A stretch of 64,000 nucleotides of DNA from Cyanobium sp. WAJ14-Wanaka (GCF_024345375.1 NZ_JAGQAZ010000003.1:62001-126000), one strand, 5' to 3'. Counted from the stretch's first letter, positions 7,626-15,774 are shown. Notes: generated from the sequence alone by a model not told the origin. Program-made: numbers and translations.

Positions 7626-8501
7626 ATGTCATTTGGCCCAGCCTCACTCCTGGGAGTTGAGCAATTCGACAGCGAAGATCCCCTCGAGCTGCTCCCTGGT
7701 GATTCAAGCGATAAGCAGGAGCAAATCATTCGGGCCGTTTACCGCCAGGTGCTCGGAAATGCCTATGTAATGGAAAGCGAAAGGCAGATAGTAGCCGAAT
7801 CACAGTTCAAACTTGGCGAGCTAAGTCTGCGTGAATTTGTGCGGAGCATTGCCAAGAGTGAGTTATACCGCTCACGCTTCTTTGACGCCTGCCCCAGATA
7901 TCGCTATATCGAGTTGGCCTTCCGGCACCTAATGGGTCGTGCCCCCTCAGATTTTGAGGAGATGCGTGGCCATGCGGAGCGACTTGATAGCCATGGCTAT
8001 GAAGCTGACATTGATAGCTTTATTGATTCGAGTGAGTATCAGGATACCTTTGGCGAGTGGACCGTTCCCTATCAACGGGGCTGGAAAACTGAGAGCTGCA
8101 TGACCATGCAGGAGTTCACCTGGAGCCTCCAGCTACTTCGCGGCGCCAGCAGCAGCAGCCTGAAGGGAAATCTCTCCGGGAAGGCAGCAAGGCTAGGGGG
8201 CAATGCCTACCTGAATCGCCCCATTCCTGTCGTTCCCCCCTCATCCCAGGAAACCCAGGGCTGGGGCTTCAGGCCCTCCCCAAATTTCCAGGATCCCCAA
8301 ACCCGCTTCGCTCCAGGAACAGGGGAAGAAGGGACGATGTACAAGGTCCAAGTTACTGGCTATCGGGCAAACACAATCCGCCCAATCTCACGCTACAAAA
8401 AGTCAAACCGGACCTACTTCGTTCCCTTCTCACAACTATCCCAAACCTACAAGCAAATTCACCGCGAAGGCGGAGTAATTGCAAGTATTACCCCAGCATA
8501 A
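7626..8501 (+). CDS. cpeC: phycoerythrin-associated rod linker CpeC
   Basis: 291-residue rod linker. The start MSFGPASLLGVEQFD and the phrase LLRGASSSSLKGNLSGKA are characteristic of CpeC. Residues about 30-180 form the phycobilisome linker domain (IIRAVYRQVLGNAYVMESER, LREFVRSIAKSELYRSRFF, IELAFRHLMGRAPSD, SSEYQDTFGEWTVPYQRGW). Residues about 237-290 form a CpcD-like domain (MYKVQVTGY..., YFVPFSQLSQTYKQIHREGG). It is the first gene of the cpeC-to-cpeR operon. In the cell it sits inside the hexamer cavity and joins phycoerythrin discs. The class (PE linker) is firm; the exact letter is from sequence memory. Confidence 0.85.
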   Translation: MSFGPASLLGVEQFDSEDPLELLPGDSSDKQEQIIRAVYRQVLGNAYVMESERQIVAESQFKLGELSLREFVRSIAKSELYRSRFFDACPRYRYIELAFRHLMGRAPSDFEEMRGHAERLDSHGYEADIDSFIDSSEYQDTFGEWTVPYQRGWKTESCMTMQEFTWSLQLLRGASSSSLKGNLSGKAARLGGNAYLNRPIPVVPPSSQETQGWGFRPSPNFQDPQTRFAPGTGEEGTMYKVQVTGYRANTIRPISRYKKSNRTYFVPFSQLSQTYKQIHREGGVIASITPA

Positions 8502-8558
8502 TCTCCCCCTTCAGAAATATTTTTAGTTTCCCTAAGCCTCTCCCTTGCCAACAAAGCC

Positions 8559-10085
8559 ATGACCCTTAAATCAGCCGCCTACGGATTTGGTGCCACAACT
8601 CTGCTCGAATCGGCACCCAGCTACAAACTTGGGGATGACGAAACATCCCTAAATTTGGCAATTAATGCATGCTATCGCCATGTATTCGGCAACATCAGAC
8701 CGATGGAAAGTGAGCGCCTCACCTCGGCTGAATCACAATTACGCAACGGCACGATAACCGTCAGAGAGTTTGTTCGCTGCCTAGCAAAATCCGACTTCTA
8801 TCGCTCGCGCTTCTTTGAATCGGTGGCGCCCCATCGTTCAGTTGAACTGAGCGTGAAGCACCTACTCGGAAGGCCTCCCGTTGACGAGGCTGAAGTGAGC
8901 ACCCATGTGGCCAAAATTGCCACCGAAGGATTCGATGCTGACATCGATTCCCTTATTAATTCCAAGGAGTATGAAGACTCCTTTGGGGAGAACACAGTTC
9001 CCCACATTCGCGCCTGGGGAAGCCCCACTGGAGCCCCCCAATCCTCCTTCAACCGCATCGCGGCCCTTGAGCAGAATTTTGCCGGCAGCGATAGCTCCGT
9101 TGGCACGAAAAGCCAGCTTCTCAGCAACCTGGCAAAAGGCCAGCCCATCAGCATCAGAATTCCAGCCCAGGTCTACCGAACCCAAAGCTCCGGTTCCTTC
9201 GGCGGCTCATCTTCCCTGAATGGGGCCTTCGCCCCAGTTAGGCGCTCGACAAGCGATGGCGGCGACTCCACCCCCCTGCGCGGCGACGTCTATGTCGGCT
9301 TCGGGGTGGGTCAGCGAACCCAGGAAGTTTTCCAGCGCTGCAATGGTGACACTGCAGATCAACTCCTGGGCCTAATTCGCTCCGCATATCGTCAAGTGAT
9401 GGGCAACCCCCACATGATGGAAAGCGAGCGCGATTTGACAGCCGAAAGCAAGTTTGTAGAAGGCAATCTGAGCACCCGTGAATTCATCAGGGCGATTGCA
9501 AATTCAGCCGAATATAGCCGCCGCTTCTTTGAAAGCAACACTCCCTACCGCTTTGTAGAACTCAACTTCAAGCATCTGCTTGGCCGTTCGCCCCGCAACC
9601 AGCAGGAAGTTAGTGAGCACATTCAAAGAATGGCCAATGAGGGCTATGGGGCTGAAATCAACAGCTACATAGACAGTGCCGAATACCAGGATGTGTTTGG
9701 TGAGCAGACAATCCCCTATGCCCGCCTAGCAACCGAAAATGGCCGTGACCAGATCGGCTTCAACCGGAATCTGTCCCTATTCCAGGGCTATTCAAGTAGC
9801 GATACGGTTCAAACATCATCCAGCCTTGTGCTCTCACTGGGCGCAAACATGCTCCCCAATGGTTGGGGCACTACAACCGTTCGCAACAACCGCCGTAGCG
9901 CCTTCAGCGGCTCTGCTGACCCCACCACAAAGCGCTTCAGGATCGTCGTCCAAGCCCAGCCAGCTGGTGGCCGCCAACGCACTCCCAACGCCAGCTATTT
10001 GGTTTCCGGCAAAGACATGACCACCCAGTTGTCATACATTCATCGCCGCGGTGGCCGGATTGTCTCAATTACTGAAGTAGCCTAA
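8559..10085 (+). CDS. double-headed phycobilisome rod linker (two linker domains plus CpcD domain)
   Basis: 508 residues with two complete linker domains in one chain. Domain 1 is about residues 25-165 (INACYRHVFGNIRPMESERL, VREFVRCLAKSDFYRSRFFE, HLLGRPPVDEAE, SKEYEDSFGENTVPHIRAW). A Ser/Gly-rich joint (about 165-265) follows. Domain 2 is about 270-420 (LIRSAYRQVMGNPHMMESER, TREFIRAIANSAEYSRRFFE, VELNFKHLLGRSPRNQQE, YQDVFGEQTIPYARL). A CpcD domain closes the protein (about 455-508). Most rod linkers have only one linker domain, so this protein could join two disc interfaces. By position it takes the place of cpeD in the cpeCDESTR order known from filamentous cyanobacteria. Marine Synechococcus have similar long PE linkers. 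Confidence 0.9.
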   Translation: MTLKSAAYGFGATTLLESAPSYKLGDDETSLNLAINACYRHVFGNIRPMESERLTSAESQLRNGTITVREFVRCLAKSDFYRSRFFESVAPHRSVELSVKHLLGRPPVDEAEVSTHVAKIATEGFDADIDSLINSKEYEDSFGENTVPHIRAWGSPTGAPQSSFNRIAALEQNFAGSDSSVGTKSQLLSNLAKGQPISIRIPAQVYRTQSSGSFGGSSSLNGAFAPVRRSTSDGGDSTPLRGDVYVGFGVGQRTQEVFQRCNGDTADQLLGLIRSAYRQVMGNPHMMESERDLTAESKFVEGNLSTREFIRAIANSAEYSRRFFESNTPYRFVELNFKHLLGRSPRNQQEVSEHIQRMANEGYGAEINSYIDSAEYQDVFGEQTIPYARLATENGRDQIGFNRNLSLFQGYSSSDTVQTSSSLVLSLGANMLPNGWGTTTVRNNRRSAFSGSADPTTKRFRIVVQAQPAGGRQRTPNASYLVSGKDMTTQLSYIHRRGGRIVSITEVA

Positions 10086-10138
10086 GAAATCTAAAGGTTC
10101 AAATCAAGGCTACAACTAATTCAAAAAACGTGATCAAC

Positions 10139-10885
10139 ATGCAAACAATCACTAGACAGACCACCACATCAATTCAAGATTTCAGCCAAGCCCAGTCGAT
10201 CCTGCGCTCCGCCTACAAACAGGTATTTGGCAATGCCCACCTGATGGAAGAAGAGCTGGTAACCACAGCAGAGAGTCTCTTTCTGCAGGGGGACCTCACC
10301 GTGCAGGGCCTGATCTCAGCCCTCGCAACATCCGATACCTACCGCAAGCTATTTTTAGATAAAAATGGCCCCTATCGCTTTGTAGAACTCAACTTCAAGC
10401 ATCTGCTGGGCCGCGTCCCCCAGGATCAATCGGAGTTGAGCCACCACGTTCAGCTACTTGCCAACGAAGGCTATGAAGCTGAAATCGCAAGCTACGTTTC
10501 ATCAGCCGAATACATCGAAAACTTCGGCTTCGACACAGTGCCCTACTGGCGCACAAACCAAACATCAACAGGCGCTGCCAACGTCACCTACGTGCGTAGC
10601 CTGAAAATGCAAGGCGGCCAGGCAACATTTGATGGCACCTCGGGATCCAAGCTCAAGGCAAGCCTGGCCACAGGTGATGCACCTAATATTGATATTCAGG
10701 GTAAGCGCGGTGAAAGCACTAGCCGCAACGACCGCCGCTATCGTATTTGCTGGACAACGGCATCACCTTCGGGCCTAAACAGAAGAGCTGTCCAGGTGTC
10801 GAATGTTCCCTATAGCAGCCTCTCCAAAACAGTGCAGGGTGTGCAAAGGCTTGGCGGTTCAATCCTATCCATTACTAACGGCTAG
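10139..10885 (+). CDS. cpeE: phycoerythrin rod linker (CpeD/CpeE type)
   Basis: 248-residue rod linker with one linker domain (about residues 15-155: ILRSAYKQVFGNAHLMEEEL, RFVELNFKHLLGRVPQDQSE, SAEYIENFGFDTVPYWR) and a C-terminal CpcD domain (about 195-247: YRICWTTASPSGLN, SNVPYSSLSKTVQGVQRLGG, ILSI). The frame also opens at a GTG three codons upstream; I chose the ATG. Its VELNFKHLLGR segment is nearly identical at DNA level to the second domain of the preceding linker, suggesting common descent by duplication. The symbol follows the third position in a cpeCDESTR-like order and is less certain than the class. Confidence 0.75.
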   Translation: MQTITRQTTTSIQDFSQAQSILRSAYKQVFGNAHLMEEELVTTAESLFLQGDLTVQGLISALATSDTYRKLFLDKNGPYRFVELNFKHLLGRVPQDQSELSHHVQLLANEGYEAEIASYVSSAEYIENFGFDTVPYWRTNQTSTGAANVTYVRSLKMQGGQATFDGTSGSKLKASLATGDAPNIDIQGKRGESTSRNDRRYRICWTTASPSGLNRRAVQVSNVPYSSLSKTVQGVQRLGGSILSITNG

Positions 10886-10916
10886 CCACCAATTACCAAC
10901 CACCAATATAAGTGCT

Positions 10917-11081
10917 ATGGAACAACGGATCGATCGGAGCAATGCCCCTGCCCAACGGCAAGTCCAAAGTCAGGGGTCAGCGATTGAGATGATGATACAT
11001 AGCATGGTAAATATGGTGCAGTCCGGCAGGGAAAACAGCAGCCAAATTTCAGGCAAAAGACTTTCCCTGCATGATAATTGA
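10917..11081 (+). CDS. small unknown protein overlapping cpeS
   Basis: 54 residues, MEQRIDRSNAPAQRQVQSQG and on to SLHDN, polar with a Met-rich centre (EMMIHSMVNMVQSG). It fills the gap between the linker gene and cpeS, and its end overlaps the cpeS start by eleven bases, which suggests translational coupling. No recognisable domain. It could be an unread leader, but the phase and spacing favour a real gene. Confidence 0.4.
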   Translation: MEQRIDRSNAPAQRQVQSQGSAIEMMIHSMVNMVQSGRENSSQISGKRLSLHDN

Positions 11082-11607
11082 GAAGTTCGTTAGTCGCTCA
11101 GAAGGCTGCTGGAAATCGATGCGATCGGCCCACTCCCTAGCCTTTCGCCAATTTGAAGATGTCCTGAGCGAAATTAAAATTGAATGCCTTGCCGTAAATG
11201 ACGCCATTGTCACTGAATACCTTGAAAAGGTATCAATAGACTCCTCGTCAATAGTTTCTCCCTTCAAAATGAGTTGGGAGGCTGACTCGGATTGGGAGCC
11301 AGAAGACCCTAGCGAAGTTAGCAGCGGCTCATGCATATTAATACCCATTCCAGATACTGATACCACGGGTATTCTCCTAAGAAGTGTGGGATATGCCGAG
11401 GCAGAATCGGCCACATCTTCCTATCTTTTTCTAGAGGATGATACATTTATCCTCAACACAACCTATGGCCAATCCGTCGCAGAAGAACGGATTTGGTTCA
11501 TTTCAGAGAACGTACGCTGCAGATCGTCTGTTCTGAGGACATCTTCAGGGGCTGGGGTCCTACAGACGTCATTCGCTTCGGAAATTAGGAGGATATCGTC
11601 AGATTGA
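11071..11607 (+). CDS. cpeS: S-type bilin lyase CpeS
   Basis: 178-residue lipocalin-fold bilin lyase of the CpcS/CpeS family. The start MIIEKFVSRSEGCWKSMRSA and the following SLAFRQFEDVLSEI are typical of CpeS. Later ERIWFISENVRCRSSVLRTS and a SFASEIRR end match the family beta-barrel. Known CpeS attaches phycoerythrobilin to Cys82 of the phycoerythrin beta subunit. It lies between the linkers and cpeT, as in the cpeCDESTR operon, and its stop overlaps the cpeT start (TGATG). Confidence 0.88.
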   Translation: MIIEKFVSRSEGCWKSMRSAHSLAFRQFEDVLSEIKIECLAVNDAIVTEYLEKVSIDSSSIVSPFKMSWEADSDWEPEDPSEVSSGSCILIPIPDTDTTGILLRSVGYAEAESATSSYLFLEDDTFILNTTYGQSVAEERIWFISENVRCRSSVLRTSSGAGVLQTSFASEIRRISSD

Positions 11608-12236
11608 TGGAGATCGAGAAAATGCTCCACTTCCTGCACACAATCTCCGGACACTTCAGCAATCATGAACAGGCCCAAGCTGAGCCTGCAAAATTTTCGC
11701 ACATTAATATCTTTTTTAGGCCCCTTCCCCAGGAGCTTCTGGGAGGGCCCTGGGTATATTCAGAGCAGAGCTATGATTACGATCCCTGGAGGCCATACCG
11801 ACAGGGAGTACATAAAATCGTTGCAAAAACCGACTATATTTTAATGCTCAACTATGGCTTGCGTGAGCCGATGAGATGCGCGGGCGGGGGCACAACTCCC
11901 AAGCTCCTTAATTCAATTAAGCAAGAAGATCTTCTACCTCGGCCAGGTTGTGGGATGCATTTTCGCCCTAATAATTCTGGCGGCTACCTAGGCGAAGTGG
12001 AACCTGGCTGTAGCTGCCTGATACCAAGGGATGGTCAGCTTACCTATCTTGTAAGTGAGGTTGAATTCGATCAACACCGCTGGAGTAGTAGGGATCAGGG
12101 CTTCGATCCAACCTCTCACGAATATTGTTGGGGTTCTGAAAATGGAGCACTCCAATTTACACGTATGGACCGCTATGCGGATCATCTTGATGCTGAATGG
12201 TTTAAGGAAGAACAGAGGGAATCAACAGCCAGCTAA
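11607..12236 (+). CDS. cpeT: T-type bilin lyase CpeT
   Basis: 209-residue T-type lyase (CpcT/CpeT family). The N-terminus carries LHFLHTISGHFSNHEQAQAE and INIFFRPLPQELLGGPWVYS, followed by EQSYDYDPWRPYRQGV, and the C-terminal half has EVEPGCSCLIPRDGQLTYLVS. Known CpeT attaches phycoerythrobilin to Cys165 of phycoerythrin beta. A TTG codon precedes the ATG in frame; I prefer the ATG, which overlaps the cpeS stop. An AGGAGGA box lies about 14 bases upstream, slightly far. Its stop overlaps the next start by one base (TAATG). Confidence 0.88.
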   Translation: MEIEKMLHFLHTISGHFSNHEQAQAEPAKFSHINIFFRPLPQELLGGPWVYSEQSYDYDPWRPYRQGVHKIVAKTDYILMLNYGLREPMRCAGGGTTPKLLNSIKQEDLLPRPGCGMHFRPNNSGGYLGEVEPGCSCLIPRDGQLTYLVSEVEFDQHRWSSRDQGFDPTSHEYCWGSENGALQFTRMDRYADHLDAEWFKEEQRESTAS

Positions 12237-12550
12237 TGCCAATAAAAAGCCCAGAGGAACTGCTGCGTTCATGGATTAAATCTCAACATCTAATCTGCAA
12301 AGGTACGGATTTTATTTTCGAAACAGTGGACCAAAATCTGATAGACCGCTTTGAAGATTGCCTGAAGTCACTTGGCGGCGAAATCCACAGTGTCAAACAG
12401 GTGGGCCTGTGGCCAATGGGTCACAACCGCAATTTCAAAATCCTTCGCGCTGTCGCCCGAGTGCCCCGGCCAAGCTGCAACGAAATTGTTAGCTTTTGGG
12501 CCTGCAATGGCAGCTTTACCACTCGTTATTCAGAGATCAACGAACAATGA
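12236..12550 (+). CDS. cpeR: CpeR-type activator of phycoerythrin genes
   Basis: 104-residue protein resembling CpeR: SWIKSQHLICKGTDFIFETV, an LIDRFEDCLKSLGGEIHSVK segment, the FKILRAVARVPRPSCNEIVS phrase and a short aromatic C-terminal part (FWACNGSF). CpeR activates cpeBA transcription in filamentous cyanobacteria; the same role here is inferred from family and from its position at the end of the cpeC-to-cpeT operon, exactly where cpeR lies in cpeCDESTR. No classical DNA-binding helix is seen, as is usual for this family. The 3' end overlaps the 3' end of convergent cpeY by 21 bases. Confidence 0.8.
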   Translation: MPIKSPEELLRSWIKSQHLICKGTDFIFETVDQNLIDRFEDCLKSLGGEIHSVKQVGLWPMGHNRNFKILRAVARVPRPSCNEIVSFWACNGSFTTRYSEINEQ

Positions 12551-13972
12551 CTGCATAGATATTTTCTTAGCCTGTACAAACCTATGGGGGTCAGTTCCGG
12601 TAAGGCCAAGATCCCTACAGAGGCAATCGCTGGAGCCAGCATTTGCCTTAAGCATCATCTCCTGGGCGACCAATGCAGCATATCTACATTCCCAATTTGA
12701 CTCCTTTTCCGCATCAATAAGATCAGGGATAAGACTAGCCAGCCGTTTTTGATTTAGCTGCACAAGAGCAAGGATGCCAGCGGGTCGGGATTTCTGAAAC
12801 TGGGGGCGACGGTTATGTATGGCTGACTCACAAAGATCTTCCACCATTAGCTGTGCTTCTCCCCAGTATTGAATACTGCCAAAGAGTTTTAGGAAAAAAT
12901 AGTTCGCACCATAGTCATTGTAGGCCTCCTCTCGCCATCGCTGATCCAGTAGGGGCCAAAGCTTGTCACTGGGGACAAATTTAAGATGGGATAGCGCCAA
13001 ATAGCATCGACTAAAATCCGTGCCAAACAACTCATTAACCAGAAAAAGATTATCTGGAACCTCGTCGTAGCGATGCACAAGATCTAGGTTGGCAGGGGAA
13101 TCCCACAACAAGGATTCCACACTTCCCACAAGCGACAATCCAGAATCTTCCAAATTATGGGCCTGCCAGAGTAAACCTAGGGCCCTCATCCGAAAAACTG
13201 GAGATACGGGAGACCTAAGTATTTGGGGAAGCAGTTCGGATGCGGAAGCATCAATTGCATCCTGGATAGCAGACTGCCGATCCATCTGATTGGGCAGGAA
13301 GAAATGGTCTGCTAGTTCACTAATTCTTTGACTCGAACCTGATAATTTAGCGACAGCCGCCAGGGCTGCTCCGCTTACTCCGGGGTTCTGATCATCCTGG
13401 AGTTGCTGGATCATCGGTAGAGCCTGGCTCACACCAAGGCCAGCCAGGCTCTGAATTAGCACCCTCCGATTCTGAGCTGGATCTGCCAATAGGGCAACCA
13501 TCCGCTGGTGCAATGCGCCATCCCTGCACTCCAATTGCTGCAAGGCCCAAGCAGCATTTTCAACTAAATAGTGATCCTCACTGAGTAGGCAATCGCCAAT
13601 AATTTCTTGGGCAGCACCACATCCCAGCCGTGCCAAAACCTCCACGGCCTTGCGCTTGGCAAGCCGTACCGCCTGGCGGCTATCGCTGTTGCCAAGCAGC
13701 TCAAGCAGTGCCCGCTCCGAAGGCTGGCCAGGGAAATTGATCAGATGGGAAGCAGCCATATAGAGATCACTGCTCGAATCGAGCTGCTCCACAGGCAAAC
13801 TAAGAATGCGCAAAGCCTCCCCATGGCTGAGGCCAGGGTGGATATTTGCAAAGCGGCCCGAATCCGCCAGAACTACCACCTTTGGGACTGCTTCACTATT
13901 ATCACATTCGCAGGTCCCAACTGGGTGTGAACGTATATTGCGAATACAGCACGAAGCAATCTTTTTAAGCAA
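12530..13972 (-). CDS. cpeY: CpeY, HEAT-repeat subunit of a phycoerythrin bilin lyase
   Basis: 480-residue E/F-type lyase subunit. It consists of HEAT-like repeats, e.g. RKAVEVLARLGCGAAQEIIG, NAAWALQQLECRDGALHQRM and AALAAVAKLSGSSQRISEL. The conserved middle and C-terminal parts (MRALGLLWQAHNL, RYDEVPDNLFLVNELFGTDF, YNDYGANYFFLKLFGSIQYW, NWECRYAALVAQEM) are characteristic of CpeY. Together with CpeZ it attaches phycoerythrobilin to Cys82 of phycoerythrin alpha. It is about 40 residues longer than the usual CpeY because of a Cys-containing N-terminus; a shorter start is possible. It stands alone on the minus strand and converges on cpeR. Confidence 0.85.
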   Translation of the reverse strand: MLKKIASCCIRNIRSHPVGTCECDNSEAVPKVVVLADSGRFANIHPGLSHGEALRILSLPVEQLDSSSDLYMAASHLINFPGQPSERALLELLGNSDSRQAVRLAKRKAVEVLARLGCGAAQEIIGDCLLSEDHYLVENAAWALQQLECRDGALHQRMVALLADPAQNRRVLIQSLAGLGVSQALPMIQQLQDDQNPGVSGAALAAVAKLSGSSQRISELADHFFLPNQMDRQSAIQDAIDASASELLPQILRSPVSPVFRMRALGLLWQAHNLEDSGLSLVGSVESLLWDSPANLDLVHRYDEVPDNLFLVNELFGTDFSRCYLALSHLKFVPSDKLWPLLDQRWREEAYNDYGANYFFLKLFGSIQYWGEAQLMVEDLCESAIHNRRPQFQKSRPAGILALVQLNQKRLASLIPDLIDAEKESNWECRYAALVAQEMMLKANAGSSDCLCRDLGLTGTDPHRFVQAKKISMQSLFVDL

Positions 13973-14002
13973 AATGAAGCCTGTTAATCGAAAGAGAAAG
14001 TC

Positions 14003-14281
14003 ATGGGACCCTATCTTGCGGATTCACTAGCTATCAGGGTAAATGATGCCAATGCATCTAAACTACCCACCAGCAGATTATTAAGGGTTCCATTTTCAAG
14101 CCTGAGCCTGATGATGGGCAATCTTCACAAGCGGGGATCGGCTGTTACCCATGTTGGATCAGTCGGCTCAAATGAGATCGTGGAGGCTCCCGAAAGTGCT
14201 GCCGAAGGCATGGGCACTGGGGATGGGGAGTCTCAGCCAGCCCCACGCAAGCGCACAACCACGAGAAGGGCCCGCAGCTAA
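14003..14281 (+). CDS. small CpcD-like linker with basic tail
   Basis: 92 residues. Residues about 9-57 look like a CpcD capping-linker domain: ADSLAIRVNDANASKLPTSR followed by LLRVPFSSLSLMMGNLHKRG and AVTHVGSV, which lines up with the VPYxxMnxEMrRIxrlGG core of CpcD. The C-terminal 35 residues are low complexity, Ala/Glu/Gly then strongly basic (PRKRTTTRRARS), unlike ordinary CpcD. The gene is divergent from cpeY with only 30 bases between starts. It may cap rods at the distal end or tune disc contacts. The domain call is from pattern and is not certain. Confidence 0.65.
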   Translation: MGPYLADSLAIRVNDANASKLPTSRLLRVPFSSLSLMMGNLHKRGSAVTHVGSVGSNEIVEAPESAAEGMGTGDGESQPAPRKRTTTRRARS

Positions 14282-14313
14282 ATCAGCCAGAATCTGAGCC
14301 CTTGAATTTATAG

Positions 14314-14754
14314 TTAACCTTGGGCGGGCAGCCTCTCCACCTCGAAAACACCATCGGCTGGTCGAGCTGCCTTAAGGGCCTGCCAATTAATCGCCTCTAG
14401 GAAACCCTTCGGGTCCATTGTCTCAACGACATCGACTCCCCATGAGCCCAGATCCAGCGGCGATCCGCTAGAGGCTGGAGAATCTTTCCTGCCTCCAAGG
14501 GCCAGGATTGCATGGTCCACATCATGGCCCGCCCCTTCCCGCAGCGCAGCCCAGGCCCCAACTAGCTGACTGGCTAGCTCGTGGGGATCTTGCTTGCCTA
14601 CGAGCCTGACTAGCCAATGGTGATGGCTAAGGGCTTCGGCAGTGATGACTCCATCGCAATGACTTTTTAGCCCCTCTGCCAATTCACTGGCAGTAAGGGA
14701 TGGAATCGATCCATTCGGGAGTTGAAGATTATGGGATATGAGGAAAGTGGTCAT
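14314..14754 (-). CDS. unknown protein of the rod region
   Basis: 146 residues, MTTFLISHNLQLPNGSIPSL and on to FEVERLPAQG. It looks like a soluble alpha/beta protein with WLVRLVGKQDPHELASQLVG and a Gly-rich middle. I recognise no family. It is convergent with the CpcD-like gene (32 bases between stops) and divergent from the cpeF-like lyase gene. Because every neighbour serves the phycobilisome, a role there is likely but unproven. Confidence 0.6.
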   Translation of the reverse strand: MTTFLISHNLQLPNGSIPSLTASELAEGLKSHCDGVITAEALSHHHWLVRLVGKQDPHELASQLVGAWAALREGAGHDVDHAILALGGRKDSPASSGSPLDLGSWGVDVVETMDPKGFLEAINWQALKAARPADGVFEVERLPAQG

Positions 14755-14847
14755 GCAATCTCTAGTGCGGCTTCATATTACGGGCCATCCCGGCAAACAG
14801 GCTTGGGGATTGCTTGCTGAGACAATGGATCTTTCTGACCCGCAGCC

Positions 14848-15774
14848 TTGAGCATCGAGTCCAGCAACCTTGCTCCAGCAGTGCCGGCCGTCTCCTTAAG
14901 TGAGTCAGAGGCCACCTTGCTTGCCGCTGAATTAAAGCTCCAACTCCGTTCTGGTGAACGGCTTGACGGAGATCGCAATCAGATCGAGAAAATGGTGGCG
15001 GGGCTTGGTGATCCCCGCGGCCTGATGAGGCTCACCTTTGCCGAAAGTCTTGGTTCTGTCGGCACGGCAGCCGTTCCCTCCCTCTGCCGCGCCCTACGCA
15101 GGCACGAAAACGTGACAGTGCGTCGCGCGGCGGCCAAGACCCTCACTTTGATAGGCGATCCCAGCGCCATACCCGACCTCCTGGAAGCTCTTCTCAACGA
15201 TGCGGATCCGGTTGTTCAGGGATCGGCCGTTGGGGCCATGGCTGCCACCGGAGAGTGCGCCGTTGAGGCACTGATCAATGTATTGGCCAGTCCAGAGAGC
15301 ACCACCATGCACCTGGGCCTGGCCAGCTGGGGGCTTGCCTTTGTGGGAGCCCAAGCCCCTGATGCCCTGCGCCGGGCTGCCCGCTCAACCCACACGGAAG
15401 TGCGAACCGCCGCCATAGCTGCCCTGGGCGAGCAGATCCAATCCCTCAATGACCAAGAGGCTAGGGATCTTGTGGTCGAAGCCCTGGCGGATTCAGCTGA
15501 GCTGGTTCGGGCGGAGGCCGCGACCCTGCTGGGCAAGCTGCATGAGCCCCTGTGGGCCGCCCCCTTGCTCACACCCATGCTTGCGGACAGCTCCGCCCAG
15601 GTCCGCAAGAACACAGCTCTTGCCTTGATGAAGTTAGGGGCCGTTGAAGCGATTGCTGACCTGGAACAGGCCGCACCCCTAGAGACCTGCGAATCGGTAA
15701 AGCCAATTCTGCAACTTGCGATTCTGCAGCTCCGCCGCCATCAGGCCGAAGCTGATGGGGACGCCGCGGGCTGA
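14848..15774 (+). CDS. cpeF: HEAT-repeat bilin lyase of the CpeF/MpeV/MpeU group
   Basis: 308-residue protein made of HEAT-like repeats: IEKMVAGLGDPRGLMRLTFA, ESLGSVGTAAVPSLCRALRR, TVRRAAAKTLTLIGDPSAIP, DPVVQGSAVGAMAATGECAV, LGLASWGLAFVGAQAP and two further repeats. Length and motifs fit the CpeF/MpeV/MpeU branch of E/F-type lyases, which act without a fixed partner. CpeF is known to attach the doubly linked phycoerythrobilin of the beta subunit (Cys48/Cys59); MpeU-like members are lyase-isomerases for phycourobilin. With no mpe genes here, CpeF is the better guess. Its end overlaps the end of convergent cpeZ by 34 bases. An NblB-like degradation role is a less likely alternative. Confidence 0.65.
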   Translation: MSIESSNLAPAVPAVSLSESEATLLAAELKLQLRSGERLDGDRNQIEKMVAGLGDPRGLMRLTFAESLGSVGTAAVPSLCRALRRHENVTVRRAAAKTLTLIGDPSAIPDLLEALLNDADPVVQGSAVGAMAATGECAVEALINVLASPESTTMHLGLASWGLAFVGAQAPDALRRAARSTHTEVRTAAIAALGEQIQSLNDQEARDLVVEALADSAELVRAEAATLLGKLHEPLWAAPLLTPMLADSSAQVRKNTALALMKLGAVEAIADLEQAAPLETCESVKPILQLAILQLRRHQAEADGDAAG

